Positions 27,301 through 35,773 of a stretch of 48,891 bases of DNA are shown piece by piece. Numbering within the stretch: the stretch's first letter is position 1; each line of letters starts with the position of its first letter. This DNA comes from a virus: the IMG/VR virus record IMGVR_UViG_3300047994_000094, positions 1 through 48,891 of that record; one strand, given 5' to 3'. Under the pieces are notes generated by a model that saw nothing but the letters and a program-made list of their open reading frames with translations, did not search any database and had not been told where the DNA came from. Both the position numbers and the translations under genes were made by a program.

Positions 27301-27402
27301 TGCAAGCTGCGTATCCCACTGGTTCCACATCTGGCCAAGCTGCATCGTCTGCTCGGCCGCGTTGAAAAACCCGTTGGTAAAGCTACCCAACATGAAGGGC
27401 AT
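24319..27402 (-). CDS. internal virion protein with lytic transglycosylase (SLT) domain
   Basis: A 1027-residue protein. The first 480 residues are Pro/Ala/Thr/Gly-rich, with short repeats such as VVNPDTG and YNPATG. An SLT-type lysozyme-like domain spans about residues 530-660: AWVESG with the likely catalytic Glu, GEVGMMQVLPGT and SIAAYNAG. The C-terminal part is helical and charged. This matches ejectosome proteins that open the peptidoglycan during genome entry. TGATG and ATGA overlaps link it to its neighbours. Two exact dispersed-palindrome sites lie within it. Confidence 0.88.
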   Translation of the reverse strand: MPFMLGSFTNGFFNAAEQTMQLGQMWNQWDTQLAQRQAAADRKAAMTLQGAQDSQPTGGTALKTSSPSTGTTASGATDAAGNSTNDPSVIPGNSTVGPVTQQALPPPGASASSGSLVDPMAVTPTDAEKSSGKHPAAAAVAGDKPNKSDSTTKKELTAAADAVKKTTPVDDPTSYWQAPTLPTLPSGPPVAAAAISKMSPLQYDGSPLPAPAAPAPAVAQAYPALPATTPPTSPAAATGGPVTGSQPPAGSPVSAQPSQPTFAYNPATGKIDAAGQPPTNPSAQGIQYNPATGTVGGPPRTPGQAPPTMAGGQPSTGGTFTQMVGGPDSPQAPKPYGTALGPASGTPVVNPDTGQNADVSTLTTAPTVGAAGTPVVNPDTGKNADVETMTGITKPGSALGGASASSAPASALSKVIGFFNPVQAAYGDTIAGATNDARRADAKLPPAKIDTDGDTPPVPAADQKDTKPIPAASPAVATTAPSAKVAPDQKGATDQSEATPTKVTPPVLLWPLASMEKIHPQEAKVFTQAAASEGVSPQRLAATAWVESGAHIDAPDGRAGEVGMMQVLPGTHDIVDPAHTLDLRNWQHNVQISAKYIKQCDDTYGQDSPWSIAAYNAGIGNPKTGTGIVAKAYNAQDWSMLPQKVRDYVEKYYATKNITPNMLYKQPDVDPTALHAAIQSGPDGALKYLATTAAQANAPLTDAWRKAEISGVYARLLVGDTAGAQQVQEDIMTMSRQGASMALMNADRALAGGDGATAAAQLARAHAFVPDGAMGRFGVDSKGQVWAQMFDDHDPTKALGPQFMVTRQNLQPQMIVTQDPVKYLAAVKEQQASNAQMAFLQQHGDYYKEMADTRRQAEIDRLKEAREKLAEDQQKAAAADATRLLTSKNTGALTMDPTKAGAVDKEAQSLFAPGSTYDNQPMTAQQLSDASLIYSSARHNSALGTMPPPTAYEIAAGAATGKYTPVPQKDGSAAIVDKARGRTLAYLPSNIAERVFGVPQPRKPPPAPAQPSVYASAAVPAYPGAPP
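25728..25740. repeat. dispersed palindrome CCCTAC-C-GTCGGG
   Basis: Exact match inside the SLT domain region, read on the minus strand as GAC GGT AGG within PDGRAGE. A one-mismatch relative (TACTAC-C-GTCGGG) is at 23740-23752. Confidence 0.8.
26296..26308. repeat. dispersed palindrome CCCGAC-G-GTAGGG
   Basis: Exact match in the low-complexity half of the transglycosylase gene, encoding APTVG on the minus strand. Confidence 0.8.
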
Positions 27403-28229
27403 CAGATAGCTCCTGACAGTTTGGCGACGCCAAGCGCACCGCCCACGAGCCCGCCCAACCCACTCGCGAAATTCTCGCTCTCCTGTTCGCCCAACTGGTC
27501 CGCGCCAAGCTCGTCATTGAAGCCCGTATTAAGCGCGTTGGTGGCACCCCCGTAGGCGCTCTGCGACAGCGCACCATAGGACGTGGGATTGCCCATCAGC
27601 GTGTTCCCCGACAGGCTCTCGTTGATGCCACCTTGAACCGCGGAGTTGCCGGCGTTGAGCGCGCCGGCGTAGCTCTGCGCCACGTTCGAGGCGTAGCCGC
27701 GGCCGGTGTTGATGGCGTTGCCCTCCAGGGAGAGGCCCTCCATCTGTGTGTTCAACCGCGATTGGGTGCCTGCGGCCGCAGTGGCCGCCGCCTGTTGAAC
27801 TTGAGTGCCCATATCCAGTGCGGCAAAGCGGGTCTGGCTGGGGTCGATACCGTAGCTCTCCAGGCTGGAGAGTGCGCTGGCCCGCGACGCATCGAACTGA
27901 GTGGCGACCTGGGCGTCGGCGGCACCTGCCTGCTGGTTTGCGTTATCCGCATTGTCGTAGTTGGTCGCCTGGCTGGCGAACTGCTGCTCGATCGGCAGAT
28001 AGGTGGAGTTATAGACGTTCTCCTGCTGCTGCGCGATCTGGGTCTGAGCGTTCTGCTGGTTAGCCTCGGCCGCCAGGATGGGCTGCGCCTCGGCGTTGGT
28101 GGTGTTGAACTCCTGCTTGGCCCACGCGAGCTGCTGGGCCTGGGTCTGAGCATCGATCTGCGCCGCCTGCACGTCGCTGTTCGCGATCGGGGTGTAGTCA
28201 GGCGCGGCTGGCGTAGAACTCTTTCCCAT
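27402..28229 (-). CDS. putative internal virion (ejection) protein
   Basis: A 275-residue Ala/Gln/Asn-rich protein with a long helical coiled-coil middle (about 20-130) and a Gly-rich C-terminus ending in a hydrophobic segment. Composition and position just before the transglycosylase and the giant protein match small ejection proteins of podoviruses. ATG 28229 is preferred over GTG 28235. No Shine-Dalgarno is visible; a degenerate palindrome CACTAC-GGCA-GTAGTT (28233-28248) sits there instead. Confidence 0.75.
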   Translation of the reverse strand: MGKSSTPAAPDYTPIANSDVQAAQIDAQTQAQQLAWAKQEFNTTNAEAQPILAAEANQQNAQTQIAQQQENVYNSTYLPIEQQFASQATNYDNADNANQQAGAADAQVATQFDASRASALSSLESYGIDPSQTRFAALDMGTQVQQAAATAAAGTQSRLNTQMEGLSLEGNAINTGRGYASNVAQSYAGALNAGNSAVQGGINESLSGNTLMGNPTSYGALSQSAYGGATNALNTGFNDELGADQLGEQESENFASGLGGLVGGALGVAKLSGAI

Positions 28230-28686
28230 TATCACTACGGCAGTAGTTATTAGATTTCAAGTTTAACCACTTGCAGTGCGCCGCGTCCATAGAAAGGATG
28301 AGCATATCCCCATCCTCATAGACCTCGGGGACCATCGCCACGACGCGGAAGCCGGCGCGCATGTCCAGCGCGATCGCTTTGGGGTTCCCCGTCGAGACCG
28401 TTGCCAGCACCTTGGCCACCTTGACCTGGTGAAAGGCGTAGTCGAACAGCATCCACAAAAGGTCACGCGAGCACCAGGTCGGGTCGCGGCCGGCCATGTG
28501 GACCACCATCGTGCGCGACGTGTAGCCCGTGAGCGCGAAGCCGCCCAGGATTTCGCCCAACTCGTTGAAATTGGCGATCGAGTGATCGCACTCGGGCCGG
28601 AACACGCCGCCCACTTCGCCCATGATCCAGCCGCCGGCGCCGGGGGAGTTGATGCGTATGTGCCTCCCTACCGTCGGGAAGGTCAT
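28198..28686 (-). CDS. GNAT-like acetyltransferase-fold protein
   Basis: A 162-residue protein. The central part ([27 protein letters not shown]) and [12 protein letters not shown] resemble the GNAT fold around the acetyl-CoA-binding and GF-R motifs. Such proteins are common beside podovirus tail genes; their substrate is unknown. The start overlaps the collagen-like fibre stop as ATGA. The first codons encode MTFPTVG and contain a perfect dispersed-palindrome site. The C-terminus overlaps the start of the ejection protein gene by about 30 bp. Confidence 0.72.
   Translation of the reverse strand: MTFPTVGRHIRINSPGAGGWIMGEVGGVFRPECDHSIANFNELGEILGGFALTGYTSRTMVVHMAGRDPTWCSRDLLWMLFDYAFHQVKVAKVLATVSTGNPKAIALDMRAGFRVVAMVPEVYEDGDMLILSMDAAHCKWLNLKSNNYCRSDNGKEFYASRA
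28666..28678. repeat. dispersed palindrome CCCTAC-C-GTCGGG
   Basis: Exact match covering codons 3-7 of the GNAT-like gene, 5 bp after its ATG. Confidence 0.82.
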
Positions 28687-29873
28687 GACAGGTTCCAGAG
28701 ATAAGCGACCGCAGGATTGGCCACTGACGCCATATTGATGCCAAACCCGATATCCGTGATAGCACCTAGCCCTGACGACGCCAAAGTAAACGACGATCCA
28801 CCGATGATATTCCAATATATATTATTTTTTGAGTTAGACACTGTTACGTTGGTGCCATCATAACTTACCTTAATCCAGTATGCACCCGAAGTATCCGTCC
28901 CCCATGATTGTTGTTTTACGTTGTATGAGTTTGGGTTCGTAGGACTCGTCCAACGTTGGACATACATATTATTGCCGTAACCACCTATCCATAGTAAAGT
29001 AGTGGTCGCGCTGTTATATAAAACGGCAAAAGGGTTGACTAGACTTTGGAAGAACCCTGCGTCGCGTTCGATAAGCCATGTTCTTGTCCAGGGTGTCGTA
29101 GTAGGCGCGGGCACTGTCGCCATTTGAAGGTCATTGCCCGTGCTGTTTGGTAAGTAGAGAACAATCGGCCCACCCATGACGGGTTGTGTCAACGTGGTTC
29201 CCGAAACGACGGCGCGCAGCGTGAAGCTGCTCAACGCGGGAACGCTTAAGGTCGGATTGACGCCCAGGATTGGCCCGCTATTGGTGCCTGACGCGCCCGC
29301 CGGCCCCGCGGGGCCGGTCGCCCCTGTGGCGCCCGTAGCGCCCGTCGGACCAGTTGGACCAGCCGGGCCTGTTGGCCCTGCGGGGCCGGTCGCGCCCGTA
29401 GCGCCAGCCGGGCCAGTCGCACCCGTGGCACCGTCCGCACCCGCCGGACCAGTTGGCCCTGCCGGTCCCTCGGGACCAGTCGCACCCGTGGCACCGGTCG
29501 GACCGGACGGGCCTTCTGATCCTGCCGGTCCTTCTGATCCTGCCGGTCCTTCTGGTCCTGCCGGTCCTTCTGGTCCTGCCGGTCCTTCTGGTCCTGCCGG
29601 CCCCGCGGGGCCAGTCGCACCCGTAGCACCTGTGGGACCCGCGACGCTCGCCGGCACGATCAAGCCCGATGCCAGCTTGACGAACCCTAGATTGGATAGG
29701 TCATTGAACGTCACCGCGCGGTTCTGGATCGGCCCCACCTGGCCCGCCAAAGAGCCGATCGCCTGTTTCACGTTGACCATCGCCGACGCGAGTGAGACCG
29801 GATCGGTATTGGCCTGCTGGATCGCAGGCACATTCTTGTTCGGCAGGAGCTTGATCGCGTTCGCGCTAGACAC
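28683..29873 (-). CDS. collagen-like tail fibre protein
   Basis: A 396-residue fibre protein. The N-terminal 80 residues probably attach to the tail. Residues about 80-200 are G-X-Y collagen-like repeats ([20 protein letters not shown]). The C-terminal 190 residues form a beta-rich domain likely to bind the host surface. That part is clearly AT-richer than the rest of the operon, suggesting exchange of the receptor-binding end. The start is GTG at 29873, with AGGAG upstream, overlapping the stop of the propeller-like gene. Confidence 0.88.
   Translation of the reverse strand: MSSANAIKLLPNKNVPAIQQANTDPVSLASAMVNVKQAIGSLAGQVGPIQNRAVTFNDLSNLGFVKLASGLIVPASVAGPTGATGATGPAGPAGPEGPAGPEGPAGPEGPAGSEGPAGSEGPSGPTGATGATGPEGPAGPTGPAGADGATGATGPAGATGATGPAGPTGPAGPTGPTGATGATGATGPAGPAGASGTNSGPILGVNPTLSVPALSSFTLRAVVSGTTLTQPVMGGPIVLYLPNSTGNDLQMATVPAPTTTPWTRTWLIERDAGFFQSLVNPFAVLYNSATTTLLWIGGYGNNMYVQRWTSPTNPNSYNVKQQSWGTDTSGAYWIKVSYDGTNVTVSNSKNNIYWNIIGGSSFTLASSGLGAITDIGFGINMASVANPAVAYLWNLS
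29512..29601. repeat. five 18-bp collagen-repeat units
   Basis: CCTTCTGRTCCTGCCGGT is repeated five times in tandem and encodes the [12 protein letters not shown] triplets of the fibre. It can expand or contract by six residues without shifting the frame. Confidence 0.88.
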
Positions 29874-31641
29874 GCTTCAGCTCCTGCATTGTCTCCGCGA
29901 CCTCGATGCCGTAGATTTCCACGGTCGAGACGATCTCGAACTGCCAGTCGAACACCTTGAAGCCGCTCGGCAGCCGGAAGATCGAGCGCGGACTGGTCAG
30001 GTTCACCGTCGTCATCAGCACGCCATGGGCATAGACGCTGCACGTCGCATTGACGCCCGTCGGTAAGACCAGAGTGGGATCGGAGTTGGACAGCGGGGGC
30101 GTCGTAGGGTCGGGCGGCGTCAGCACATCGGTGCTCATGCTGATCTGCATGGCGCCGAAATTCGTCGGCGCCGGGAGATAGAACTCCTTCGAGCGCCAGC
30201 GATACATCAGCGGCGCCTGGCTCGGCGCATCCCATTCATAGACCTTCTGACCTGAAATTATATAGGTCGTGCCTGTATAAACATCATTCCAGACGCAGCT
30301 CACGGCCTCGAAGGTGGATAGGTCCACCATCCCCAGCCGCGGCTCGGTGTAGTCGATGAGGAAGCCCGTGCCCGTTCCACGGATCGCCAGATACTGTGCC
30401 CGGTGACGGCACGCGATGATATCGGTCGCGTTGTAGGTGGTCAGCCACTCGTTCTTCGTGACCATCGTCAGTGTCTGGTTGGTCATACCGTAGTAATTCA
30501 GCATGACCAGGCCGTTCTGGCTGGCGTAATAGACGCCCAGCAAATCCGTCACCACGCTGCCCCGCGATATGCAGGGTTCGGGCACGTTGATCGCGCTCAA
30601 CGTGAAATTGCTCGGCGCGGTGCCGGTGCCGGTCTGCGGGTAGCCCTTCGTCAGCACCACAAGGGATTGCTGCCAGAGCGCCAGGCCGACGATCTGATAT
30701 TGGCATGACAGGTCGTATTCCGCCGGCCAGGTGTGCGGGTAGTCCACTTCGGAGAAGTGCAGCGTGTTCCCCGTGAAACCCACCAGGAAGCCGCCCGGCA
30801 TCGATATCAGCCCGTCCAGCCCAGCCAGGGGCGGGCTCCATAGGGAACTCTGGAGGGGCGGGTTCGCGACCACGTCGGCGTCCAGCGTGCCGTCGATGTA
30901 GCCGCCGACGGGCGGCGGGTTGGTGCTGAAATTGAACTCGGCCACCCGATAGAACTGCGCGCCTGAGCTGGCCGACGTGACCGTGCGGTAGAGATAGCAC
31001 CCCTGCGTCGGCGGGTAATTGAAGCCGGCCACGGCCGGGGGCGCCGTGGTCTTCATTAGGATCGTCCACGTGCCATCGGATGCGCCCGCGACCGTGGTGC
31101 TCGGACTGCACGGCGAACTCTCCGCGCCGTAGGCGTCCACGAACGTCACCAGGTAGGACCGTTCGACGTAGGGTGTGACCGTCTCGTCTGTCCCGCCGGC
31201 AGCCGTCACCGTGGGCGTGTAGGAGCCGTCCGGCGTGATGAAGCCCAGGTCGAACGCCGGAGTGCCGGCCGCGATGCCGGTATAGGTGTTCCACTTGGCA
31301 CCGCCCGGATCGGTCGGGCTGATGGTGCCTGGCGGGTTGGTCCAGTAGATGCGGTTGAGCGTGTCGTTAGCCAGCGGGCTGCGCACCACGGAGCTGAATG
31401 GGCTCGGCAGCGGTAGCCACACGTCCGGGTCGGCGGCTTCTGGTCCGGGGAAGCGGTAGGCGCGCAGCACGGGGGCCGCGCTGGCGGTCAGGTCTTTGAC
31501 AAGAAGGGGTGTCGGCAAGCCGGCCAGCGTGCCGGCCGACAGGTCCACGTTAACGGCTTCCTCGGCGGCGGCTTCGGGCAGCAGTCGGGAGTTTTGGCGG
31601 GGGAACATCCCGCCAAACCCCTTGATGGCAAAACCTGCCAT
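29866..31641 (-). CDS. tail nozzle / stabilisation-like beta-propeller protein
   Basis: A 591-residue beta-rich protein. Repeated strands with [30 protein letters not shown] and [10 protein letters not shown] resemble the propeller-type tail nozzle and DNA-stabilisation proteins of podoviruses (P22 gp10 or T7 gp12-like role). It should form the hub below the portal. The start follows a palindrome whose TAGGGA sits 5 bp before the ATG. I am fairly sure of the tail role, less of the exact counterpart. Confidence 0.75.
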   Translation of the reverse strand: MAGFAIKGFGGMFPRQNSRLLPEAAAEEAVNVDLSAGTLAGLPTPLLVKDLTASAAPVLRAYRFPGPEAADPDVWLPLPSPFSSVVRSPLANDTLNRIYWTNPPGTISPTDPGGAKWNTYTGIAAGTPAFDLGFITPDGSYTPTVTAAGGTDETVTPYVERSYLVTFVDAYGAESSPCSPSTTVAGASDGTWTILMKTTAPPAVAGFNYPPTQGCYLYRTVTSASSGAQFYRVAEFNFSTNPPPVGGYIDGTLDADVVANPPLQSSLWSPPLAGLDGLISMPGGFLVGFTGNTLHFSEVDYPHTWPAEYDLSCQYQIVGLALWQQSLVVLTKGYPQTGTGTAPSNFTLSAINVPEPCISRGSVVTDLLGVYYASQNGLVMLNYYGMTNQTLTMVTKNEWLTTYNATDIIACRHRAQYLAIRGTGTGFLIDYTEPRLGMVDLSTFEAVSCVWNDVYTGTTYIISGQKVYEWDAPSQAPLMYRWRSKEFYLPAPTNFGAMQISMSTDVLTPPDPTTPPLSNSDPTLVLPTGVNATCSVYAHGVLMTTVNLTSPRSIFRLPSGFKVFDWQFEIVSTVEIYGIEVAETMQELKRV

Positions 31642-31645
31642 TTTT

Positions 31646-31657
31646 CCCTACGTAGTG
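31646..31657. repeat. dispersed palindrome CCCTAC/GTAGTG, no spacer
   Basis: Exact zero-spacer match at a gene junction on the minus strand. It holds the TAG stop of the 57-residue gene (31648-31650) and, read as TAGGGA, the ribosome-binding site of the nozzle gene. Confidence 0.85.
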
Positions 31658-31821
31658 GCGGGCGGGTAGGGCTCGCTATCGACCGGCCGCCACTCCCCCC
31701 GGCCGGCGCGGTTGAACCAGAGCTGGTGCAGCATCAGCTTGCCGGCCACGCGCCGGAACATCAGCCGGACCGATGGGGTCCAACCGTCGTCAGACGCCAG
31801 GAAGTCCGTTACGGTATCCAT
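31648..31821 (-). CDS. 57-residue protein
   Basis: A short minus-strand gene filling the gap before the nozzle-like gene. It begins MDTVTDFLASDDGW and includes VRLMFRRVAGKLMLHQLWFN and RGEWRPVDS. The evidence is an uninterrupted frame with tail-operon spacing on both sides and a stop shared with the palindrome. No function is visible. Confidence 0.65.
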   Translation of the reverse strand: MDTVTDFLASDDGWTPSVRLMFRRVAGKLMLHQLWFNRAGRGEWRPVDSEPYPPATT

Positions 31822-31824
31822 GGG

Positions 31825-32022
31825 TCACATACCCTTGGGCGGCAGGGTCTTCTTAGCCAGCGCCTTTTTGAGCGACACCGGCCCACCCGTCTTGGTGGCG
31901 CCGGGGATCGGTCCCTGCGGCATCGACTTACCGGGGTTGCCGCCGGAGTTTTTCGCCGGGTTCGAGCCTTTGGATGCCGGGTCCACGCTCGTGCCGCCGG
32001 GCTTACCCCTGCCCATGGCCAT
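31825..32022 (-). CDS. small Gly/Pro/Lys-rich protein
   Basis: A 65-residue, low-complexity basic protein. The ATG at 32022 overlaps the stop of the previous gene (TGATG); GTG 32025 is an alternative. GGGGAAAAAG precedes it. It may be a minor virion or DNA-associated protein, but the sequence does not tell. Confidence 0.65.
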   Translation of the reverse strand: MAMGRGKPGGTSVDPASKGSNPAKNSGGNPGKSMPQGPIPGATKTGGPVSLKKALAKKTLPPKGM

Positions 32023-32141
32023 CACTTTTTCCCCTTCTTGGAGGCGACCATCTTCTTAATCTTGGCGTCCTCCTTCTTCATCATCGCCGCATCCTGCTTG
32101 GCGTCGGCTTTCTTGGTGAAGGGCATCGGCTTCTTGGCCAT
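32022..32141 (-). CDS. 39-residue Lys-rich protein
   Basis: MAKKPMPFTK at the start and many Lys residues throughout (about one third). A strong AGGAG lies 7 bp upstream of the ATG. It could bind DNA non-specifically or be a virion cement peptide. The short length and good ribosome-binding site argue for a real gene. Confidence 0.7.
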   Translation of the reverse strand: MAKKPMPFTKKADAKQDAAMMKKEDAKIKKMVASKKGKK

Positions 32142-32167
32142 GGGGCGCTCCTGGTTCGACTGTATGC

Positions 32168-32180
32168 TACGACGATAGTG
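32168..32180. repeat. degenerate dispersed palindrome TACGAC-G-ATAGTG
   Basis: Two mismatches to the family pattern, in the 44-bp gap between the fibre gene and the Lys-rich peptide gene. It is followed by TTTAAT, like the TTTGAT that follows the sites at 22679 and 39108. Confidence 0.55.
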
Positions 32181-32185
32181 TTTAA

Positions 32186-34027
32186 TCAGGAATGGATTTT
32201 GACGCCATCCCAAACATAGATGCCCAGCCCGATCGTGAACGTCTCGATGTTGCTGGTCACGCTGGTCACGGTATGGTCGCGCACCTGGATCGTGTGGGTG
32301 CCTGACACCACGACGGGGCCGGTGCCCGTCCAATCCGCTCCTGGCGTATAGGTGACAAGCGGCGTCCAGGAGCCGGCGTCCAGTGCGTAATCCATGGCTA
32401 CCGCGATGGTCCCGGCGTTGGTGCCGGCGAGCGCCACATTGGCGCCAATTCCGCCCGCAGATGTAATGACCAGAGCTTCGGCAACCGGGGTCGTGTCATA
32501 GACAACCAGGTTGCTGACGAGCATACGAAATGTCGCACTCGCTGCGAGCTGTTCTTCTTGTGCGATAAGTGAAAATTCACTTATATGACCTATCGCGTCA
32601 GTAACTACACCGCTATCAAACAGTATTCCTCCATTGACTTTTATGACAACGCGCATAGTATTTGTAGAGGCATATTTGTCGAAAGCAATCGACATAAAAC
32701 CACTATTTGGAACTTCCGCGTATACTGGAGAAGTTGTTACTCCATTAACTGCTATTAAACCGACGCCATTTTGAACTGGCGACGGGTATCCAGTATTCCG
32801 GCAGAACGTCACAGTTATATAGTATGGATCATCGCTTGCGTTGTTTGTGAACGGGCTAAGGCCGATACTGCTCGGGTCTGGAAGCACAGACCCATTACTC
32901 GGCATGACATCCCCGACCTGGTAGGAAAATTGCCACAAGACGTGCTCGCTCGATCGAGCGAGCTGATGAACGGCATATCCAGAAGGGAAATAACCGTTAG
33001 CCTCTTTAACTCCTATCGAAAGCGTGCCGCCGGTTGCCCATGGCTGGAGCGCATCAGATACGCCGGGTTCGATGGAATAACCGGCCGCAATCATCGCGGC
33101 CGGGCCACCTTCCATAAACGTGTCGGTGAACAGGATGGTAGAACCGAAAGGCGCAGACGGGGTCAAACTAAACGTCACCGGCGGCGATATGATCGACGTA
33201 TTGGTATGATCACGAATAATGATCGCGCCGTAGGCCGCGTTGAACGTTGGGCCTTCTGCGGTCCAAGACGCCTCCGCGGTGTAGGCAGTGCACGCGGCCC
33301 AGGTTGTTCCGCCATCGATGGAATAATCCAGCGCCGACGCGATGCCGTTGGTCGTGGTGCCCACGATCACCATGGGAGACCCGGACGTGAGCGAGACCGA
33401 CGTAATGGTGATCTGCTCGGCACCTGGCCAGTCGCCGAACAGCGCCGGCGGCGTGTGCACGAAAGCGTTCTGGCCGAAATTAAACGTGATCTCCGACGTG
33501 CCCTCATAACCCGAGACGAACGGCACCAGTGGCGTGGGGAACCCACTCAGGCTGACGCCGCCGACGCCCGTGGCTGGGTCCGCGGTGCTGCTATCGTTCC
33601 ACTCGCCGCCGTTGAGCCGGAACCAGATCAGGTTCGGCAGCGACACGGCGATGCCGATCACATCGCCCGCGCTCGGCGCCCCAAGCTGGATACCAGCAGC
33701 ACCGCCGTTCTTCACCACCTGGGAATTGGCGTTATTGCCAACGACGCAGTAATCGACAGACGAGTAGAGAACGCCGGCCGTCGCGCTCAATCCGGTTGAG
33801 GGGCAAACACCGAAATAATAGGAATTTGTCCCTGAAAACGCGTTAAGCGTGGCCTCAAAATAGAACGATCCGCTCGATAGCGGGTTGTCGCCGAACGCCT
33901 GGCCTGAACTTGTGCCGGTCCCGATATCGGTGAATGTCAGCGCACCGTTGGTCAAAGTAAACCGGATGCCTGGCACCGCCGGGATAGCGCCGTTGCATGT
34001 CGGCGTCAGGATGGTCGGCGTTGTCAT
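32186..34027 (-). CDS. SPRY-like receptor-binding / tail fibre protein
   Basis: A 613-residue beta-rich protein. The N-terminal 200 residues resemble an SPRY/B30.2 beta sandwich (YYFGVCPSTG, WFRLNGGEWND). A repeated Ig-like block (VIVGTTTNGIASALDYSIDGGTTW and a second similar block near the C-terminus, AGTIAVAMDYALDAGSW) frames a middle domain (about 295-510) that is AT-richer and likely to be the exchangeable receptor-binding part. Confidence 0.78.
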   Translation of the reverse strand: MTTPTILTPTCNGAIPAVPGIRFTLTNGALTFTDIGTGTSSGQAFGDNPLSSGSFYFEATLNAFSGTNSYYFGVCPSTGLSATAGVLYSSVDYCVVGNNANSQVVKNGGAAGIQLGAPSAGDVIGIAVSLPNLIWFRLNGGEWNDSSTADPATGVGGVSLSGFPTPLVPFVSGYEGTSEITFNFGQNAFVHTPPALFGDWPGAEQITITSVSLTSGSPMVIVGTTTNGIASALDYSIDGGTTWAACTAYTAEASWTAEGPTFNAAYGAIIIRDHTNTSIISPPVTFSLTPSAPFGSTILFTDTFMEGGPAAMIAAGYSIEPGVSDALQPWATGGTLSIGVKEANGYFPSGYAVHQLARSSEHVLWQFSYQVGDVMPSNGSVLPDPSSIGLSPFTNNASDDPYYITVTFCRNTGYPSPVQNGVGLIAVNGVTTSPVYAEVPNSGFMSIAFDKYASTNTMRVVIKVNGGILFDSGVVTDAIGHISEFSLIAQEEQLAASATFRMLVSNLVVYDTTPVAEALVITSAGGIGANVALAGTNAGTIAVAMDYALDAGSWTPLVTYTPGADWTGTGPVVVSGTHTIQVRDHTVTSVTSNIETFTIGLGIYVWDGVKIHS

Positions 34028-34033
34028 CGCGGG

Positions 34034-35179
34034 TTAATTCCCCTTTGCGGTCCAGTCGAACGCGACCGGGCCATAGGGCGTGCCGCCCGATCCGGTGCTG
34101 ACAGAGAACCCGTTGACCGTCTTGTTGAAGACCAAAATCTCGTTGCCGCCGGACGTGCTCGTGCCGGCGACCGTGAGCTGCACGTTCGTGATGGCGCTTG
34201 GAAACGGTGTGGCAAACGTGACCGTGGTCTGACCGGAGCCCGACGTAGTGGCTGACCCCCACTTCTCGATATTCCCGTTCGGCCAGTTTTGAGAGAACGC
34301 GGTGCCTGAGAGGTTCCCCGCCGTCACCACAGGCTGGCCGCCGATATCCAGGCTGCCGACGCTGGCCAGGTCTATCACCGTCAAACTCGTGAAGGTGCCG
34401 TCGGTCGCATCCAGGTCATCCACGGTCGCACCGCCGGTCACATTCAGGCCGGTCTCCAGCGAGGTCGAACCCGTCACGGTCAGGTTGCCATCTACGGTCA
34501 GGTTGCCCCCTACCGTAGTAGAGCCCGTGATCGTGGTGCTGGCCGTGGCCGGCGCCCACGCCCCGGCGATATATTCGTAGAGCTGACCCGGTGCGACCGT
34601 GTTGTAGTAGAGGTCGCCCGACTGGAGCGCCCCGCCGCCGATGCGCGTGCTGGGCGCCACGGCATAGGCGCCGATATACTGCCCCGCCGACGTGGTGCCG
34701 GTGCCCACGCTGATCGCCACCCAGCCGGCCGGCCCATACTCGAACATCTGGCCCAACGTGGTGTTGAAATAGAGCAGCCCGGCGACCAGGCTGGTGCCCG
34801 CATTGGTAGTCGTGGGCGCCGTGGCGAAGGCTCCCAGATAGAGCTGCGTGGACGCGCCGGATGTCTCTGCCAGGCCCTGGATGGTGCCGGCGGTGATGCG
34901 GTTGGACACGATCACGCCGGCCGCGAACGATGCGGGCGATACTGTGCCCTCCTGTGCCCGCACTACGGTGAACACACTGCCGACGCGGCCCGTGACCTTG
35001 ACGATCTCGCGCACAACCGGGTTCTGGGTGCGATCCTCCAGCGTCGCCATGAAGTAGTCATCGGCCGCGACGGGTTGGGGGAATTTATTGGCGTCGGCCG
35101 TCTGGATCGTCAGCGCGGTCGCACCCGTCACGAACGGGTTGAGCAGCGTGCTGACCGCGTTGTTACTGCACAACAGCAT
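34034..35179 (-). CDS. tail fibre protein with duplicated module and gp53-like C-terminus
   Basis: A 381-residue fibre. An N-terminal tail-attachment domain is followed by two copies of a module of about 45 residues (YLGAFATAPTTTNAG and YIGAYAVAPSTRIGG, each ending in YEY-aGxW). A triplet-repeat shaft (GNLTVDGNLTVTGS) comes next. The C-terminal 90 residues (NGNIEKWGSATTSG) resemble the gp53-like fibre tip. An exact zero-spacer palindrome and a near match lie within it. Confidence 0.82.
   Translation of the reverse strand: MLLCSNNAVSTLLNPFVTGATALTIQTADANKFPQPVAADDYFMATLEDRTQNPVVREIVKVTGRVGSVFTVVRAQEGTVSPASFAAGVIVSNRITAGTIQGLAETSGASTQLYLGAFATAPTTTNAGTSLVAGLLYFNTTLGQMFEYGPAGWVAISVGTGTTSAGQYIGAYAVAPSTRIGGGALQSGDLYYNTVAPGQLYEYIAGAWAPATASTTITGSTTVGGNLTVDGNLTVTGSTSLETGLNVTGGATVDDLDATDGTFTSLTVIDLASVGSLDIGGQPVVTAGNLSGTAFSQNWPNGNIEKWGSATTSGSGQTTVTFATPFPSAITNVQLTVAGTSTSGGNEILVFNKTVNGFSVSTGSGGTPYGPVAFDWTAKGN
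34239..34250. repeat. dispersed palindrome CCCGAC/GTAGTG, no spacer
   Basis: Exact zero-spacer match in the gp53-like fibre gene; a one-mismatch site (CCCTAC-C-GTAGTA) is at 34508-34520 in the same gene. Confidence 0.75.
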
Positions 35180-35525
35180 TGGGCGGTCCTACCACGGTCA
35201 TTTGAAGCTCGATCGCCTGCTGGCGGGTGGATGTCCCGGTAGCGACGAACTGGATTTGGTAGGCATACCCAGGACTGCCTTGGGACATGAAAAGCTGCAC
35301 CTGCGTGCCGCTGCCGATGACGAAACTGCTGTCCACCACAAGCGGGTTCGGATCGGGTGGCGGCGTCGCCACGGCGTCATAGGGTATCCCCGACAGGTAG
35401 AGGATGTTGGTCACGACTGGCGTCGTGAACCCGGTGATGGTCTCACCGCTGTCCAACCAGCGGCTGAAATCGACCGTCGCGCGGCGGATGTCCAACGGCT
35501 CTTTTGTCTGCCTGCCGACTAGCAT
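35163..35525 (-). CDS. phage tail-region protein
   Basis: A 120-residue beta-rich protein (FVIGSGTQVQLFMSQGSPGYAY near its middle) in the tail cluster. It overlaps both neighbours by a few bases. Similar small proteins accompany fibres in podovirus-like genomes; the role is not known. Confidence 0.65.
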   Translation of the reverse strand: MLVGRQTKEPLDIRRATVDFSRWLDSGETITGFTTPVVTNILYLSGIPYDAVATPPPDPNPLVVDSSFVIGSGTQVQLFMSQGSPGYAYQIQFVATGTSTRQQAIELQMTVVGPPNAVVQ

Positions 35526-35773
35526 TGGCGCCTCCCCGGCGGGACATAGAACAGATCGCGAATAGGGGCTATTTTGTAGATATCGGGCACCGGCGGGACG
35601 CAGAAAATATCGCTCACCCCGATCGCGCCCAGCCCGACGAACGTCAGCACCAGGTCATACAGCGCGCCATCGAGCACGTCGGGCGCCAGCGTCACGTTGA
35701 GCGCCTCGGCGCCGTCCACTTCAACGACGTTGAACTCGACGCCGCCGGGCTCGAAGGCGAGGGAGCCGCTCAT
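35519..35773 (-). CDS. small tail-region protein
   Basis: An 84-residue acidic protein with a hydrophobic middle (YDLVLTFVGLGAIGV). The start overlaps the preceding stop as ATGA. Unrecognised. Confidence 0.65.
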   Translation of the reverse strand: MSGSLAFEPGGVEFNVVEVDGAEALNVTLAPDVLDGALYDLVLTFVGLGAIGVSDIFCVPPVPDIYKIAPIRDLFYVPPGRRQC

